From positions 35,088 to 99,087 of the forward strand of contig MU831874.1 of NCBI GenBank assembly GCA_029204225.1: a stretch of 64,000 nucleotides of DNA, given 5' to 3'. Each line of letters opens with the position of its first letter. Position 1 is the first letter of the stretch. Shown one piece after another: positions 51,508 to 63,951 of the stretch. A model generated the notes under the pieces. That model was not told where the DNA came from, did no database searches, and worked only from the letters and a program-made list of their open reading frames with translations. The position numbers and the translations under genes were made by a program. The DNA is from Diphasiastrum complanatum (lineage: Eukaryota > Streptophyta > Lycopodiopsida > Lycopodiales > Lycopodiaceae).

Positions 51508-53174
51508 CGCTCCGAGGCTTGCCTTTGTGAATAAAAAGTTAAACTTTGGCAAAGCCTTTTGATTTGCGTATGGGCATTGCAACATGTGCAAATGCCCACC
51601 GATGTTTAGAACCAACCGAGACGACCACTGTAATAAGTGCATTACATGAGGAAGATTCGGGGGTCACACGTGTCCAGATTTTATGTTTCATTCTACAAGA
51701 GAAAAAGTTTTTTGGCTCGTAAACATAGTATTTTGTTTACATGCGGGTATTTGGATTAGATCACAACCATAGCATGTACGTACCCCAACCCATGTTGTTA
51801 AACATTGCGGTTTTTCGAGTACTACCTCGTGCACGATTGTTATGAAAATTCCCTGTTTGGTTGACATCTATGTTTATTTTTTCATGATTTTGAAGCATGA
51901 GATACGTACATATGTTTGCAAAACATGTACTTGTTGATGGTCATGTTCCTAGAGAAAACTGGTCATGTGCATGACGGTTCATTGCCAAGGGTAACATTGT
52001 AAGACATGCCTATACAAGTGCTATTAAAAATCTCAATGCTATATACTTTCTGATCACAAGAGTGAAATAAGACAATGATCTAAATATTGACAAAGATAAT
52101 GAATAGTGGTAATAGATCATCACATGAATGACCATTGGTTGGTTATAGATAATCACATGTTGAATGAGAAGGACATGTGATCATCTTAAGTAGAATCTCA
52201 ATTCTTTTTGTTTGATGTGTGATTTTTGAGTTTGTCTTGTCATAATAGAATGTGTATAAATGCTCTCTTCCAGAAAATGTGTATAAATGCCCTCTTGCAC
52301 ACAATCTCACCCTAGAGGCATGGCCAATATATATGTTCTTAGGCCCTTGACTCGCAACTATGCAAATGTGGGCCCCATTGATCAAGGGTTCCACTACAAA
52401 TTACAATGCCTAAAAAAATAAATGTGACTCCAATTTTTATCAGCCTTGGGATATCCAAAAAAATGCTAAAATTTGAGAAAATATATCAAGAAAGAGAGTT
52501 TAAATGTGACCCCAAAGTAGTGGGCCCAACATTGTCCCATGACCTAGATTTAGAGTGGCCTATGTTTTCATTTTCATCGATCGCTGCTCAAATGTGGACA
52601 AACTTTTTATCCCTTACACAAGTAATCTAGTTGGACTAGGGTGGATTTTGCTTCCATGTTGAAAGCCATACATTGCTTTCATCAAGAGAAGAATTGAGAC
52701 AACGAAACTAGACTAAGGAGCATATTTATGCTTCACTCATTAGAAGAGAATTCATCAATATTAACATCAATTGGATGCATGTTTCACGTGACGCATTATG
52801 CAAAAATTTGACCATGGCAATTTTCAAGCTTGCCTAATATAACTAGGCAAAAAAGAAAATATATTTTGTAAGTCAATTCCAAAAAAAAATTGCTCTTTCA
52901 AGTGGTTTCTGTTGAGGGTATTCATTCCAAGATAGGTGGTGGTGAACCATAAGTTTCTTATTAGACATAGCAAATTCATCTATTAATTTGTGGTCTCCAC
53001 TTCATTTTGGAAGAACTTGAGTTTCAAGATTGTTTATTTTGATGAGCACAACACACAAATATCCACCCTGAATTTGCATAGATATAGACATGCATACTAT
53101 CGCATGGAACATCCACATGAACATCAATTCCAAAAATGGCCATATACTCGTGGTCGGAAATCAAAAAATTTAAG
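51508..53174. other. No gene seen
   Basis: AT-rich single-copy-looking sequence right of the dirigent duplication. Short open frames at about 52400-52630 and 53000-53240 have no motif or family signature. Confidence 0.4.
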
Positions 53175-53385
53175 TTGCATGGATTATCCACATGTGGACC
53201 TTCCATGCAAAATATTATGGAGAGCGTTGTCCACCAACAAATAATACTCCGGCTACTGGCACAGGCAATAGCAGTTTTGCATGGACAATCCACACCATAA
53301 TAAATAAATAAATAAGGGAAAGGGTTTTGTGTGTATAACACTGAATATTGTGTGGATAGATATCTACATGTGGATAATCCATGCG
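53175..53385. repeat. MITE-like inverted repeat
   Basis: GCATGGATTATCCACATGT (53177-53195) and its exact reverse complement (53365-53384 region) bound a ~210-bp segment. Internal copies of CATGGACAATCCACA and an ATAA microsatellite (53297-53316) lie between. A partial arm also occurs near 53103. The size and structure fit a miniature inverted-repeat element; no target duplication was set. Confidence 0.55.
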
Positions 53386-53635
53386 TTATCCAAGAAATTT
53401 CCAGTGAGTTGGGGTCATGGATAACGCATGGAAAAAAAGAATTTTGGCGGGGCAACCAAATGGTTTGCTTTTTGTGTGACGTTTTTTTTTTTCTAGAGAC
53501 TCTACTCTTTTGTGTGTGAGGGAAAAGAAGAGAGAAGAGATGGGAGTGAGATGTGAATGAAAATGAGTGACATTTTTCTTATTGTTAGTGTTTTGCTTGT
53601 GATAGTGACATTTTCCATATTGTTGGTGTTTCCCC

Positions 53636-54460
53636 TGGGTGGATGGCACAAAGGAGATGCCTACAACATCAGGCAAAGAGCTACTTGAATGGAGGGAGTA
53701 AAATGACAAGGCAGTAGCCTCGCTATCATCATCCATCGAGAATAGTCTCACACTTGACCTGGCTACACTCTCCAAAGCAAAGGAGATGTGGGATACACTA
53801 CTCACGAGATTTCAAATGAAATCACGCAGTCAAATGATGATGCTAGAAGATCAGCTGACAAATCTACGGTGGTGGGACGACAAAGATCTCACTTCTTTTG
53901 TAAGAAAGATGAAGGATCTATCATTGTCACTACACAATTCTGGAGCAGAAAATGCAGTGTCAACAGAGAAACAGCTCACTTACCTATTGAGAGCCTTACC
54001 CAGATCTTTTCAGACAACCAGAACCATGTTCGCGAAAGATCCTACAATGACCCTCGAAAAGACAATTGTCTAGATTCGAGAGGAAGTTGAGGCGAGAGAG
54101 CATCTTGATCACAAGGATGCTTCTGACCAAGCCTCTACAGCAACAAAAAAGAAGACAAAGTAACAATTCAAGCCTAAGAGGGAGTCAAATCAAAGGCAGA
54201 ATCATGATCAGCAAGCAGAGGGGACTAGCAAAGGCAAAAGGAAGAACAAAGAGAGGTCAAACGCAAATATGATGGACATACAGTCGATACGTGTTGGCTC
54301 AATCCAAAAATTGAGTGTAGCCACTGTCACAAGAATGGTCATGCAGCCACGGATTGCCGTCTGAACCCAAGGAACAAATCTGCACAGAAGAGACAGGAGA
54401 ACAACAATAGTTTGTCCTATGTCGAGGAGCCAGAGAGCTTGAAAATGGGCGTAAGTCCGA
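53636..54460 (+). pseudogene. Copia gag fragment B with double zinc knuckle
   Basis: Plus strand: KELLEWRE, LSSSIENSLTLDLATLS, MWDTLLTRFQMKSRSQ, DLTSFVRKMKDLSLSLHN, EKQLTYLLRALP and EEVEAREHLDHKD. These are followed by a second-frame stretch with two zinc knuckle remnants: YDGHTVDTCW and the complete ECSHCHKNGHAATDC (CX2CX4HX4C). Stops (54070-54072, 54162-54164) and a frameshift near 54270 break it. The reading ends near 54460 in dispersed-repeat sequence, before the protease. Same family as copia A. Confidence 0.8.
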
Positions 54461-56168
54461 ATTTAGCGGAGTTTGGTGCATCGGAAAGAGCTCAAAAGGG
54501 CTTTCCAATGATGTGTTAGATGACACACTTTTGAGCTACGATTAAAAAGTTATGGAAAGTCAAAATATTAGTGTTATAATATTTTAATAATATAAACTAC
54601 ATCTTGCACCAATTCTTAAAGGGTCTTTTTGGAGCTCAAAACTCCTCTAATGACACAACACATCATAAATTCATCCCTACTACAACATTGTTCACAATCA
54701 AGTCCATACGACACACTCTACATATCTAGATCTGCCATCATTTACAACCTACAACTTACTGTCTACCACGTTCGTAAATAATCTAATTCTGTTTCCTAAT
54801 ATCAATCATGAAGCACAAACTTGTCGAACAACAAAACATGCATCTGTTTTGAACCACCTGCTGTTCTTGAACTACCTTTTGTAGATATCATGCACTAACC
54901 AAACTACATCTACACATCTGAACTAACCAAATCACATTCATCTTGGCTCACCAACCGACTTCCCCTCCTCTCTCGACTGAATTATGCTTATCTTCTCTCT
55001 CAACTAAATACACCATTGCTCTGCAAACCGGACTGACTCCACAACTTGCTCCACATACATAGCTTGATCTGCCGCCGAGCCGAATACATAGCTTGCTCTG
55101 TAATTGAGCCGAATACCTAGATGGATCACTGACCAAACCGACTGATCACTTCAGTTCTAACCTAGATATCACACCATGCACCTGGCTCCTTCACTAACTG
55201 AGCTGAATAGCATTCCATCAACAACCAAGCCATATTGCATTCCATTAACAACCGAGTTGAATAGTAGCTCTTTCTCCAATTGAGCTAACCTAGCACCCAG
55301 CTCCTCACTAGCGGAGCCACCCAGCTCTTCATCCAACCGAGCCAACTTATTTTAACTTCTTCTCCAACCGAGCCCACATGACTCATTCATTTGACCGGGT
55401 CGAGCCCTCATTCAATTTTCTCTCAACCCAGTCCTCGCTACTTCTCATCCAACCAAACCGACTCTTTTTCATTCCTAACCGAACCGACCACATTAGGCTA
55501 TATCTGTCCACAATAGCCCTCATCCGATTGCAACATACCACAACAACTCACTCCCAAACGCAACAAACTGCATGAGAATGCATCAACCACATTTGACCAC
55601 ACATGAACCGTAGTTGTACATCGCATACAACTCACCCACCAGCTAAACGACAAGACACCTCTGCTGCACCACACCTAGATCGCATCAAACCGCATTTGAC
55701 TCCATACACTTTGTCATCCAACCAAGCTGAGTCCCACCTGCCTCCATCCTCCACCGAATCATTATCCACCGCCGCTACACTACACCTAGACCACATTGGC
55801 TCCATACACTTTGTCATACAATTGAGCCGAATTTGCACCTGAATCATCATCCAATCGAACCGACCCTTTTTCATTCCTAACCGAATCGACCACATCCGAC
55901 CTCAATCGACCGCATCAGTCGCATTCAACTACACATGAACTGCAGCTGTACATGGACTACAAACAAACCGCAAACAGATGGTTTGCAATGGTTTGAGGTT
56001 CGGTTGCGATTTGTAGTTTGCAGTCATTTGTGGTCCCAGTTGTGGTTTGCGGCCATTTGTGGTATGGTTGCGGTTGCGGTTGCAGTCTATTTGCAGTTGC
56101 AGTTTCGTACAATGTTTTGGAGAGGGGCAGGGGAAAGATCCGAAAAAGGCCTGAGGAGACACCAAAGT
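54461..56168. other. No gene; C/A-rich low-complexity sequence
   Basis: Starts with a repeat stretch (GTTTGGTGCATCGGAAAGAGC, about 54475) and the 44-bp repeat shared with 7352. From about 54950 to 55920 the plus strand is rich in ACCGAGCC / CCAACCGA variants, and at 55950-56110 in GTTTGCGGTTGCAGT variants. Both look like eroded tandem repeats; the open frames across them are compositional. Confidence 0.5.
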
Positions 56169-57139
56169 TGTTGAGAACAACGAGACAAGAATTTTTTCAA
56201 AGAAAAGAACAATAGAAATATTGATTTGTGAATAATTCGATCAAGTTATCCCAAAGTTTAAGATCCAAGTCCATGATGTTATCTAGACTTTCAAATAACT
56301 ATTCAATTACTAAGGGATAAACTACCAAATGTAATGCATCTAGATTATCTTCTACACATGATCACTAACTTGAATTTAATACATAGTCCATGTCTAGAAC
56401 ACCTGCTTTTCTTAATGTTCATCAATAAACATCCTATTTATAGTGTTAAGAACCCATGTATATAACCTTCTAGACTAGATTGACACTTGGTCAAATGTTT
56501 ATCTTAGCCATCTACTTACATCAATGGTCTACATGCATCCAAATCTTGCCAATAGAATTACTTACCTTCTATATTAAGTAAATAAATGTTATTGGTGGGC
56601 AAAAATTTGACCTATCACTTGTTGAAATTCACACATGTGAGGCCCCCCATTTGGCAAGGGGTGTGTCCCCAAGCTTGTTCTCAATATTGGCCTCTAAAAT
56701 TTCATTAAGTTTATTCATATACATAGTGGGTCATTAGAATACAATCAAAGATTGAATCACTATGGTATGTGTTAGGAATAATGTAACCACGTCGAATGCA
56801 AAGCTAGTCTGATCCACCTAGCCAACGCACTCTCTTAAAGGATGCCCCTCTTAACCCAGTGTGAGTTTGCATGAATGTGGTAGGTGGCAGTTACTGTTGA
56901 CACCCACTGTTCATGTTACATGCATGGGTTAATGATGCATGTGGGGTCCCAGTCCATCATTGAAGGACTGCATGGCCCGCTACTATCATGCATGTGTCTT
57001 ATGGGCCTCATACCTAATGCATGTGTCTATGGGCCTCATACCTAATGTATGGTTTGCATGCATGCCTCTGACTCACATTGTCCTCTGCCCTTGGTGGTTA
57101 GTTGCACCTAGATGTGTATTGTTGGGTCGGTACTATTTA
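56169..57139 (+). repeat. Element M left LTR-like repeat
   Basis: About 970 bp with TGTTGAGAAC at its start. It contains GGGCCTCATACCTAATG repeated in tandem near 57003-57050 and CATGCATG-rich segments. Highly similar to 60073-61031. Confidence 0.7.
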
Positions 57140-57524
57140 TGGTATCATAATGTTCCCCTCTATTCTGATGTAGATGATGAGGATTCAAATGATGAATTTG
57201 AAAAATCTGATCAAGAATTTGTTGAAACAAAATAAGGCGCAACAACAAGAATAAATTTATGGAGTCAGCCATACGTGAGATTCATGGCCATACCCAGGCC
57301 AGCATGACTGGGAAGGATAATTATGTCCAATTTCTATAGAGCTAATTGAACTTGCACCTGGAAGATTTTGTCCATGTTTGAAGTCCCTTGGAGAGATTGA
57401 ATTAGCAGAATTTACTGAACTATTGAAAGAAGTACCAAGATGTATCTGCACGGTCGCTCGAAGATTTGAAAGGGATATCTCTAAAATTTGATGAGCACCG
57501 CATTGATCTTAAGGAAGATGCAGT

Positions 57525-58470
57525 TCCTGTCAACAGAGACAATATCGTCTTAATCCAAAAAGTACTCTCTAATAGTGAAAGATGAACTCAACAAGCATAT
57601 TAATGCATGTATTATTTATCTTGTCTTAAGTAGTGAGTGGGTATCTCCTATTGTTTAGTTTCAAAGAAGAAGACTGGCAAAATACGAATTTGCCAGGATT
57701 TCCGGAAGTTGAATGCCTGAAACAAGAAAAGATCACCACCGATTACCTTTCACGGATTCCATTTTTTAGGACCAGGTTGCTGGGCAAAAACATTATAGTT
57801 TCTGCGATAGTTTCTCTAGTTACAATCAAGTTGCGAGTGAGGAAGGAGGATCGACCAAGACTACCTTTACTACTGATTGGGGCACTTATGCCTATAATAA
57901 AATGCCCTTTGGTCTTTGTAATGCACTAGCTACTTTCTAGAGAATCATGATATTGATTTTCGCTGAGGCAATTTTCGAAATTTTCATTGATGATTTCTAT
58001 GTATACAGTAATATCAAGACCTAAAGCTTACATTGCAGAGGTGTCGAGACACTTGTTTGTCACTTCACCCCGAAAAATGTTTTTTGGGTATGAGAGAAGG
58101 TATACTTCCTGGTCACAGAATATCGAATAGAGGAGTTGACAAAGATAAGTCGAAGTTATCAAGAATCTATTGATACCAAAGAATCTATGTATTAATGAAA
58201 GGTTGTTGACCATTGAAGAACTATCTGAATCATGAAACAATTCGAAGGAGACTACAGGCAGAGCGAAAGAAAAAGCATAATACTTGTATCAAAATTGTTA
58301 ATCTTAAACTTGGTGATATGCTTTTTAATACATGACAATCGACATCAGAAATTCCCTGAGAAGCTACATATGAGATGGATGGGGCTGTATAAAGTTATTG
58401 AAGTATTTGGAAATGCATTAACGGTTCCAGACTGAAAAAATATTATCTTTGACAAAGAATTTCGAGGGGA
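57525..58470 (+). pseudogene. Gypsy reverse transcriptase and integrase remnants of M
   Basis: Reading across frames: YRLNPKYSLIVKDELNKHI and SSEWVSPIV (start of reverse transcriptase), FCDSFSSYNQV, TKTTFTTDWGTYAYNKMPFG, LCNALATF and the catalytic box FIDDFYVYS (about 57990). After a deletion that removes the rest of reverse transcriptase, RNase H and most of integrase, a segment with LGDMLF, RHQKFPEKLHMRWMGLYKVIEVF (split by stops) and RLKKYY (58280-58450) is the integrase C-terminal end. Multiple stops and frameshifts make it inactive. Confidence 0.8.
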
Positions 58471-59159
58471 GAACCTTTCGAGTATCTTTTAAAAACGTTT
58501 CAAGAATCCTTCCATCACGAGTTTTTTTTTTCATCGAATTTTTTTAATTTTTGTCCTTGCAAAATTTTCTTTTTCTTTTCTTTTTATTAGTTTTAAAACT
58601 AATTGTTATTTATTATTTTTTACTTTTAGATTTAGTAAATCCTTTTTAGATTAATGCATATATTTACATGTGTTATATAACGTCATTCACATTTAAGTTC
58701 AGTATTTATGACCACTTAGAAACTGCGTAGCATGATTATATATTTTTAAAATTGAAAACTGTCTTAATTTATTATTTCTTAGTCACCGCTTTTTAATTTA
58801 TGAATGTGACAATTGTCAAATTATGTTGCCACGTGATGATCGTCTCCACTGTGTCATTGTTAAAACCTCTGATTTTCTAGTCACCGTATTCTATTTATGA
58901 ATGTGACAATTGACAAATCATGTTGTCCACGTAATCATCATTACTATTGTGTCATTGTTAAAACCTCTAATTTTCTGGTTTCACTTCACACTTTCTTTTG
59001 TACCTCCTTGCTCTCTATCGCTCATGCTTTTGTGCTCGCTACCACACTTTTGTCAATCTGGGATCATATTTGTAATCAAAATGGATGCAAGTACGAGCAC
59101 CAGCGCAACCATTAACTGGAAGATACAAGCATCTATCTACCTTGCTTCAATTCATCTCT

Positions 59160-59571
59160 ACTAGATCGTTGCAGGATTGGAAATTTGAAAGTGGACCCCT
59201 CTATTGTGTTGTCAGAGGTTAGCACCAAGTTCGTTCACTCTATCCATATGGTGGCTGACTTTGATTTCTAGGTTTCATTGCAGAACACTACTTTTTCAGT
59301 GAATGAAACTATATTTTTTAAAGCTCTTGGTTTGCCAACTGATGGGGTAGCCAATGTTATGACCAAGAATGCTATTGATGATTCGACTTATTTTTTGTCG
59401 AACTGCTACGTACCTAGCAAGAGGTATAAGATCACCATGGTGAAGGACGCGCAGATGAAGTTTTTCTGCAATTACGCCAACCAGGTGCTTGTTGACAACT
59501 TAATCAAACTGCAATTCATTCGAGTTACTCTGATATCATTTTACATACAAAACATTTTATCTTCAGTTTGA
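59160..59571 (+). pseudogene. Unidentified coding-like remnant inside M
   Basis: One frame reads VDPSIVLSEVSTKFVHSIH, one stop (TAG at 59269-59271), then NTTFSVNETIFFKALGLP and STYFLSNCYVPSKRYKITMV to a stop at 59569-59571. Composition is protein-like and the frame is open on both sides of the stop. I do not recognise it; it may be an accessory frame of element M or a captured fragment. Confidence 0.35.
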
Positions 59572-60072
59572 TAGAAGGAGACTGTTGTTTAGCATTCATT
59601 ACCTATATTCACCTTTCCTAAAAGTGGTACTGGCTGCTTACAAAATGTCTGTTGACAACCAGATTTTCTCTCGACTCCATTTCATTCGAAATAAGTTAAT
59701 CATATATCAACTTAACATCATACTTAAGTGAGTTTTTCAAGTTCTTGTTGAGTTTATATCTTCTATGTGTAATAGATGCAAGATTTCTACATTGTTAATG
59801 ATGCTAGATGTGCTTTCCTGCCAAGCCAAAGATCAAAGGGCATAATTAGTTCTTTGTGATCTGATATTTCCCAAACAATATGGTGTACTCTCAAATAGAA
59901 ATTGAATTTATTTTTAGGGTAAATTATATAGCATCCACTTGTTAGAATTCCTTGTCATTGATTTTTTTAGGTTACATGTTTTACTTTGATTTTGAAAGGA
60001 TGGAAAATTTTAATCTTCATATTCTACTTCTATTCTATTATGCTCTCCATTGTATAAAAAAGACACCAAAGC

Positions 60073-61031
60073 TGTTGAGAACAATGAGACACATACGAAT
60101 TTTTTCAGAGCAAAGAACAATAGAAATATTGATTTGTGAATAATTTGATAAAGTTATCTCAAAGTTTAAGATCCAAGTCCATGATGATTTCTAGACTTTT
60201 AAATAACTACTCAATTACTAAGGGATAAACTACCAAACATAATGCATCTAGATTATCTTCCACACATGATTACTAACTTCAGTTTAGTACACAGTCCAAG
60301 TCTAGAACACTTGCTTCTCTTAATGTTCATCAATAAACATCCTATTTATAGTGTTAAGAACTCATGTATATAACCTTCTAGACTAGATTGACACTTGACC
60401 AAATGTTTATCAATGGTCTACATGCATCCAAATCTTGCCAATAGAGCTACTTACCTTCTATATTAAGTAAATGAATGTTATTGGTGGGCAAAATTTGACC
60501 TGTCACTTGTTGAAATTCACAGATGTGAGCCCCCCCATTTGGCAAGGGGTGTGTCCCCAAGCTTGTTCTCAATATCGGCCTCCAATATTGCATTAAGTTT
60601 ATTCCTTTCTTACACATAGTGGGTCATTAGAATACAATCAAAGATTGAATCACTATGGGATGTGTTAGCAACAATGTAACCACATCGAATGCAAAGCTAG
60701 TCTGATCCACCTAGCCAACACACTCTCTTAAAGGATGCCCCTCTTAGCCTAGTGTGAGTTTGCATGAATGTGGTAGGTGGCTATTACTATTGACACCCAT
60801 CGTTCATGTTACATGCATGGGTTAATCATGCATGTGGGGTCCCAGTCCATCATTGAAGGACTGCATGGCCCCCTACTATCATGCATGTGTCTTATGGGCC
60901 TCATACCTAATGCATGTGTCTATGGGCCTCATACCTAATGTATGGTTTGCATGCATGCCTCTGACTCACACTGTCCTCTGCCCTTGGTGGTTAGTTGCAC
61001 CTAGATGTGTATTGTTGGGTTGGTACTGTTA
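60073..61031 (+). repeat. Element M right LTR-like repeat
   Basis: About 959 bp, highly similar to 56169-57139, missing a short block (GTTTATCTTAGCCATCTACTT-like, near 56500) of the left copy. Confidence 0.7.
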
Positions 61032-61591
61032 TGGTATCGTAATGCTTCCTACTCCTTAAGAATTGTCTTGGTTCTCTAAGACAACATCTGGATATAATTG
61101 TCGAAGTATGTTTCCCTTTTTCCAAGTGGCATTCTCAATTGACTGATCCTTCCATTTGATTAAATGTTCTTGATATAAGATATGACGTGTGTGCGTCTCC
61201 TTGGAATTGACTCAATACTTTCTGACTCATGTGGAAGTTGTTGAGAATCCACGGAGGGAACTAGACCACTATATCTTACTAGATTTTTTGACCTCTGAGT
61301 GGAGAACACATATTATTAGAATCACATTAAGATAGACTAGATAGGTGTAGATAGCCTAGTTTCTCTTTGGTTGCTTAGTAATAATTCTTAATTAGTTTAG
61401 ATAGCAATAGGTCAGGACCAACGTTAGCAAGTTAGATCGAGTAGGATAGAGCTTAGATGATCAGAATCTAGGCACTAAGATCAGTTAGATTAGGCCTAGA
61501 TTAAGTCCTATATGTTGTAGACTAACTCAGTTAAGATAGCTAGAGTAGGTTGATCTCAAAGGGCTTCAACAAGGCAAAAGAGAAAATGGCT

Positions 61592-61955
61592 GTAGGTTGA
61601 TATTCTAAGGAATATTCAAGCCATCTTGAAAAGGATACAAACTTAAGCCTAGAACTGGATCAGTCAAGTTTAGGCCTTTGCGCCATGTTGTAACGACTTA
61701 AAGTTGTTTAGTTCTAAGCCTAAGTCTAGAAGATTGGAACTTAAACCAGTCTGAATAAGTCCATCTTAAGTGATTTCAGTTGTTTATGGTCGATTGGGGG
61801 TTTGTCCCATGGTACCAATTTAATTAAGTTAAGCCTATGTGGTCTATTTGTCCCATAGTGCCTTTTTGTAAGTGACCACCACTCCAAGAGTCCATTTGGA
61901 AGAAGAACCTCATTTGCATAATAGAGCTTTATCTTCTTTCATTGAGAGTTCTCCT
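61592..61955 (+). repeat. LTR-type repeat shared (inverted) with 35815-36090
   Basis: Shares long blocks such as ATTCTAAGGAATATTC, GCCATCTTGAAAAGGATA, TCAAGTTTAGGCCTTTGCGC and GAGAGTTCTCC with the reverse complement of 35815-36090. It has about 80 bp of extra sequence at 61795-61880. It is probably part of an LTR whose internal region follows on the right. Confidence 0.65.
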
Positions 61956-62109
61956 CTGTGACGATTTATAACCAGTGTCATTCACACGAGGCAAGGAAGC
62001 AGAGTTAGAGTCACAGCGGTTAAAAGAGCATGCCCATAGCCAACACACAAAAGAACATTCAGAGGTCCACACACAAGGTAAAGACTCATCCAGTAGCAGC
62101 AAATAGCAC

Positions 62110-62934
62110 TTGTGCACATCCACCACCCAAGGGCATGGAAATATCAACGAAATGGAAGACACAACACAATCGCCCTATCGAATGCCTAAAGACACTTCAA
62201 CAGTGAAAATCACAGAAGCCATTGAAGAAGAATTGACCACAACATCAAATCCTTTGATGAGACATCCTGAGGCAAAGGAGACAGAGGTTGAACCGGGTGG
62301 TGTCCCACCTATGTCATTCATGGTAAGTGACCCACCAATTACCTTCTCATCAATTCCCATCACATCAACCATCAGCGTCACACTACCCATCACACTCACC
62401 CTCACCACTAAATCCCCTATTGTCTCCACAAACACACTCCCACTCTCCACCGCACCAGTCACAACCACCTCTATGCAATCTCCAATGCATTTTCCAAATG
62501 TCTTTGACACACCCTTCAACATTAAAGAATTCTCACTTTCACTATTAAACACGCCACCTACTACCACCACACCATTTCCTACACCCACCACTATCGCTAC
62601 CACCACCACTTCCACAATACTTTCTATTTCTCGATCACAAATGCCGACACATCTCCAATCCCTATCACCATCACTCAAACATCACACCCTCCATCTGCTC
62701 AGTCCGTCCATCATGAACAGTACACCACATTGTATCAAAACGTACAACAAAATCTCCCACCATCCCATGCACCTACCTCTCAGTAGTATCCTCCTATTCG
62801 GGAGTGGCAGTAACTTTCAGAAAATGTGTGACGGGCCATCAATGCTCAAAGTGATGCCATGCATTACCTCTACTCTTCAATCAATGAGTATCAAAATTGG
62901 TGCAACTTCTCAAAAGAGAAAAACGTGCAGTTGA
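62110..62934 (+). CDS. Ser/Thr/Pro-rich open frame, possibly retroelement gag leader
   Basis: A 274-codon open frame beginning MCTSTTQGHGNINEMEDTTQ. The middle (about residues 75-190) is low-complexity Ser/Thr/Pro, the end is basic. It lies just downstream of an LTR-type repeat and is cut by copia fragment C at about 62935, so it could be the start of a gag frame of that LTR family. A different frame near its end reads DAMHYLYSSINEYQNW, more gag-like. No zinc knuckle or other domain is seen. Confidence 0.3.
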   Translation: MCTSTTQGHGNINEMEDTTQSPYRMPKDTSTVKITEAIEEELTTTSNPLMRHPEAKETEVEPGGVPPMSFMVSDPPITFSSIPITSTISVTLPITLTLTTKSPIVSTNTLPLSTAPVTTTSMQSPMHFPNVFDTPFNIKEFSLSLLNTPPTTTTPFPTPTTIATTTTSTILSISRSQMPTHLQSLSPSLKHHTLHLLSPSIMNSTPHCIKTYNKISHHPMHLPLSSILLFGSGSNFQKMCDGPSMLKVMPCITSTLQSMSIKIGATSQKRKTCS

Positions 62935-62944
62935 TTTCTCTTGT

Positions 62945-63951
62945 CTGTTCTGTGCTGATTTGTTCCTCAGGTTCTAGCGGCAATCCATGGCTGCGTGACC
63001 CTTCTATGGCAATGGATACACTCAATCTTGGGATTGAGCCAGCATGTATCTACTGTATGCCCGTCTCTTCTACATCTCACACAAGTCTTCTTGTCTGCAC
63101 CTTGCTGCTTTGACCTCCCTTTGCTCTTGCAGTTGCCCTTGCTTGTCCCCTCTGCTTGCTGATCACGATCTTGGCTCTCTCTGATTCGACTCCCTCGTAT
63201 GCTTAAATTATTTCTTGAATTTTTCTTTGTTGCCGTAGAGGGCCTGGTCAAAATCATGTATCAAGATGTTCGCTGGCCTCGACTTCCTCTCGAATCTCGA
63301 CAATCGCCTTTTCGAGGTTCATGGTAGGTCTTTCGCGAGCAGGGTTCTTGTTGTCTAGATTGATCTGGGTAAGGCTCTCAATAGGTACGTGAGCTGTTTC
63401 TCAGTTGACACTGCGTTCTCTACTCCAGAGTTATGTAGTGATAGAAATAGATCCTTCATCTTTCTCATGAAAGAAGTAAGGTCTTTTCCATCCCACTGTA
63501 GGTTCGTCAGTTGATCTTCCAGCATCATGATTTCATTTGAAATCTGGTGAGCAATGCATCCCACATCTCCTTAGCTTTGGAGAGTGTAGCCAGGTCAAGT
63601 GTGAGACTATCTTCGATGGAAGACGATAGCAAGACTACTACCTTGTCATTTTTCTCTCTCCATTTGCGTCGCTCCTTGTATGATGTCGTAGGCATTTATT
63701 CTGTGCCATCCACATAGGGGAAGAGTCCTTCACCCTTGAGTATCAAGTGATGTCTTAAATTTCCAGGCTAGAAAGTTAGATCCTGAAGAATCAAGTACTC
63801 TACAGATCTTGCTCTGCATGCTACTGATTGAAGCCCTTGCTTCTTGGAGTTTGTTCCATCGTTGATGGTTTTTTCTGAATGTTTGGCCTCCTGGATCTGC
63901 TAGCTTCTTGGCTATGTCAGAACATGTCAAGACATGTAGGCTCTGATACCA
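62945..63951 (-). pseudogene. Copia gag fragment C, 5' end of an element leaving the window
   Basis: Minus strand: primer-binding site (complement of GGCTCTGATACCA, 63939-63951), then gag from about 63837 with SISSMQSKICRVLDSSGSNF, a frame break near 63735, LTLDLATLSKAKEMWDALL, LTNLQWDGKDLTSFMRKMKD and EKQLTYLLRALP. The first zinc knuckle CVRCRRDGHTVDTC is complete, and the second is frameshifted after CIHCH. The match ends near 62945 at the Ser/Thr/Pro-rich frame. The LTR of this element would start at about 63952 and run off the window. Confidence 0.8.

Larger units (their letters stand above)
56169..61031 (+). mobile_element. Ty3/gypsy remnant M between two direct repeats
   Basis: The ~970-bp segment 56169-57139 recurs at 60073-61031 as TGTTGAGAAC...GGTACT. 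Between them lie plus-strand gypsy reverse transcriptase (57525-58030) and integrase C-terminal (58240-58470) remnants, so the repeats are best read as LTRs. A degraded primer-binding-like TGGTATCATAAT follows the left copy (57140-57151). Unusually the right copy is followed by a similar string, and both share about 12 bp before their start, so a segmental duplication cannot be excluded. Confidence 0.65.

Noticed and set aside
54950-56180. Open frames on both strands between 54.9 and 56.2 kb
   Set aside because: They come from C/A-rich repeat words (ACCGAGCC, TTGCGGTTGCAGT); opposite strands are equally open and no motif is present.
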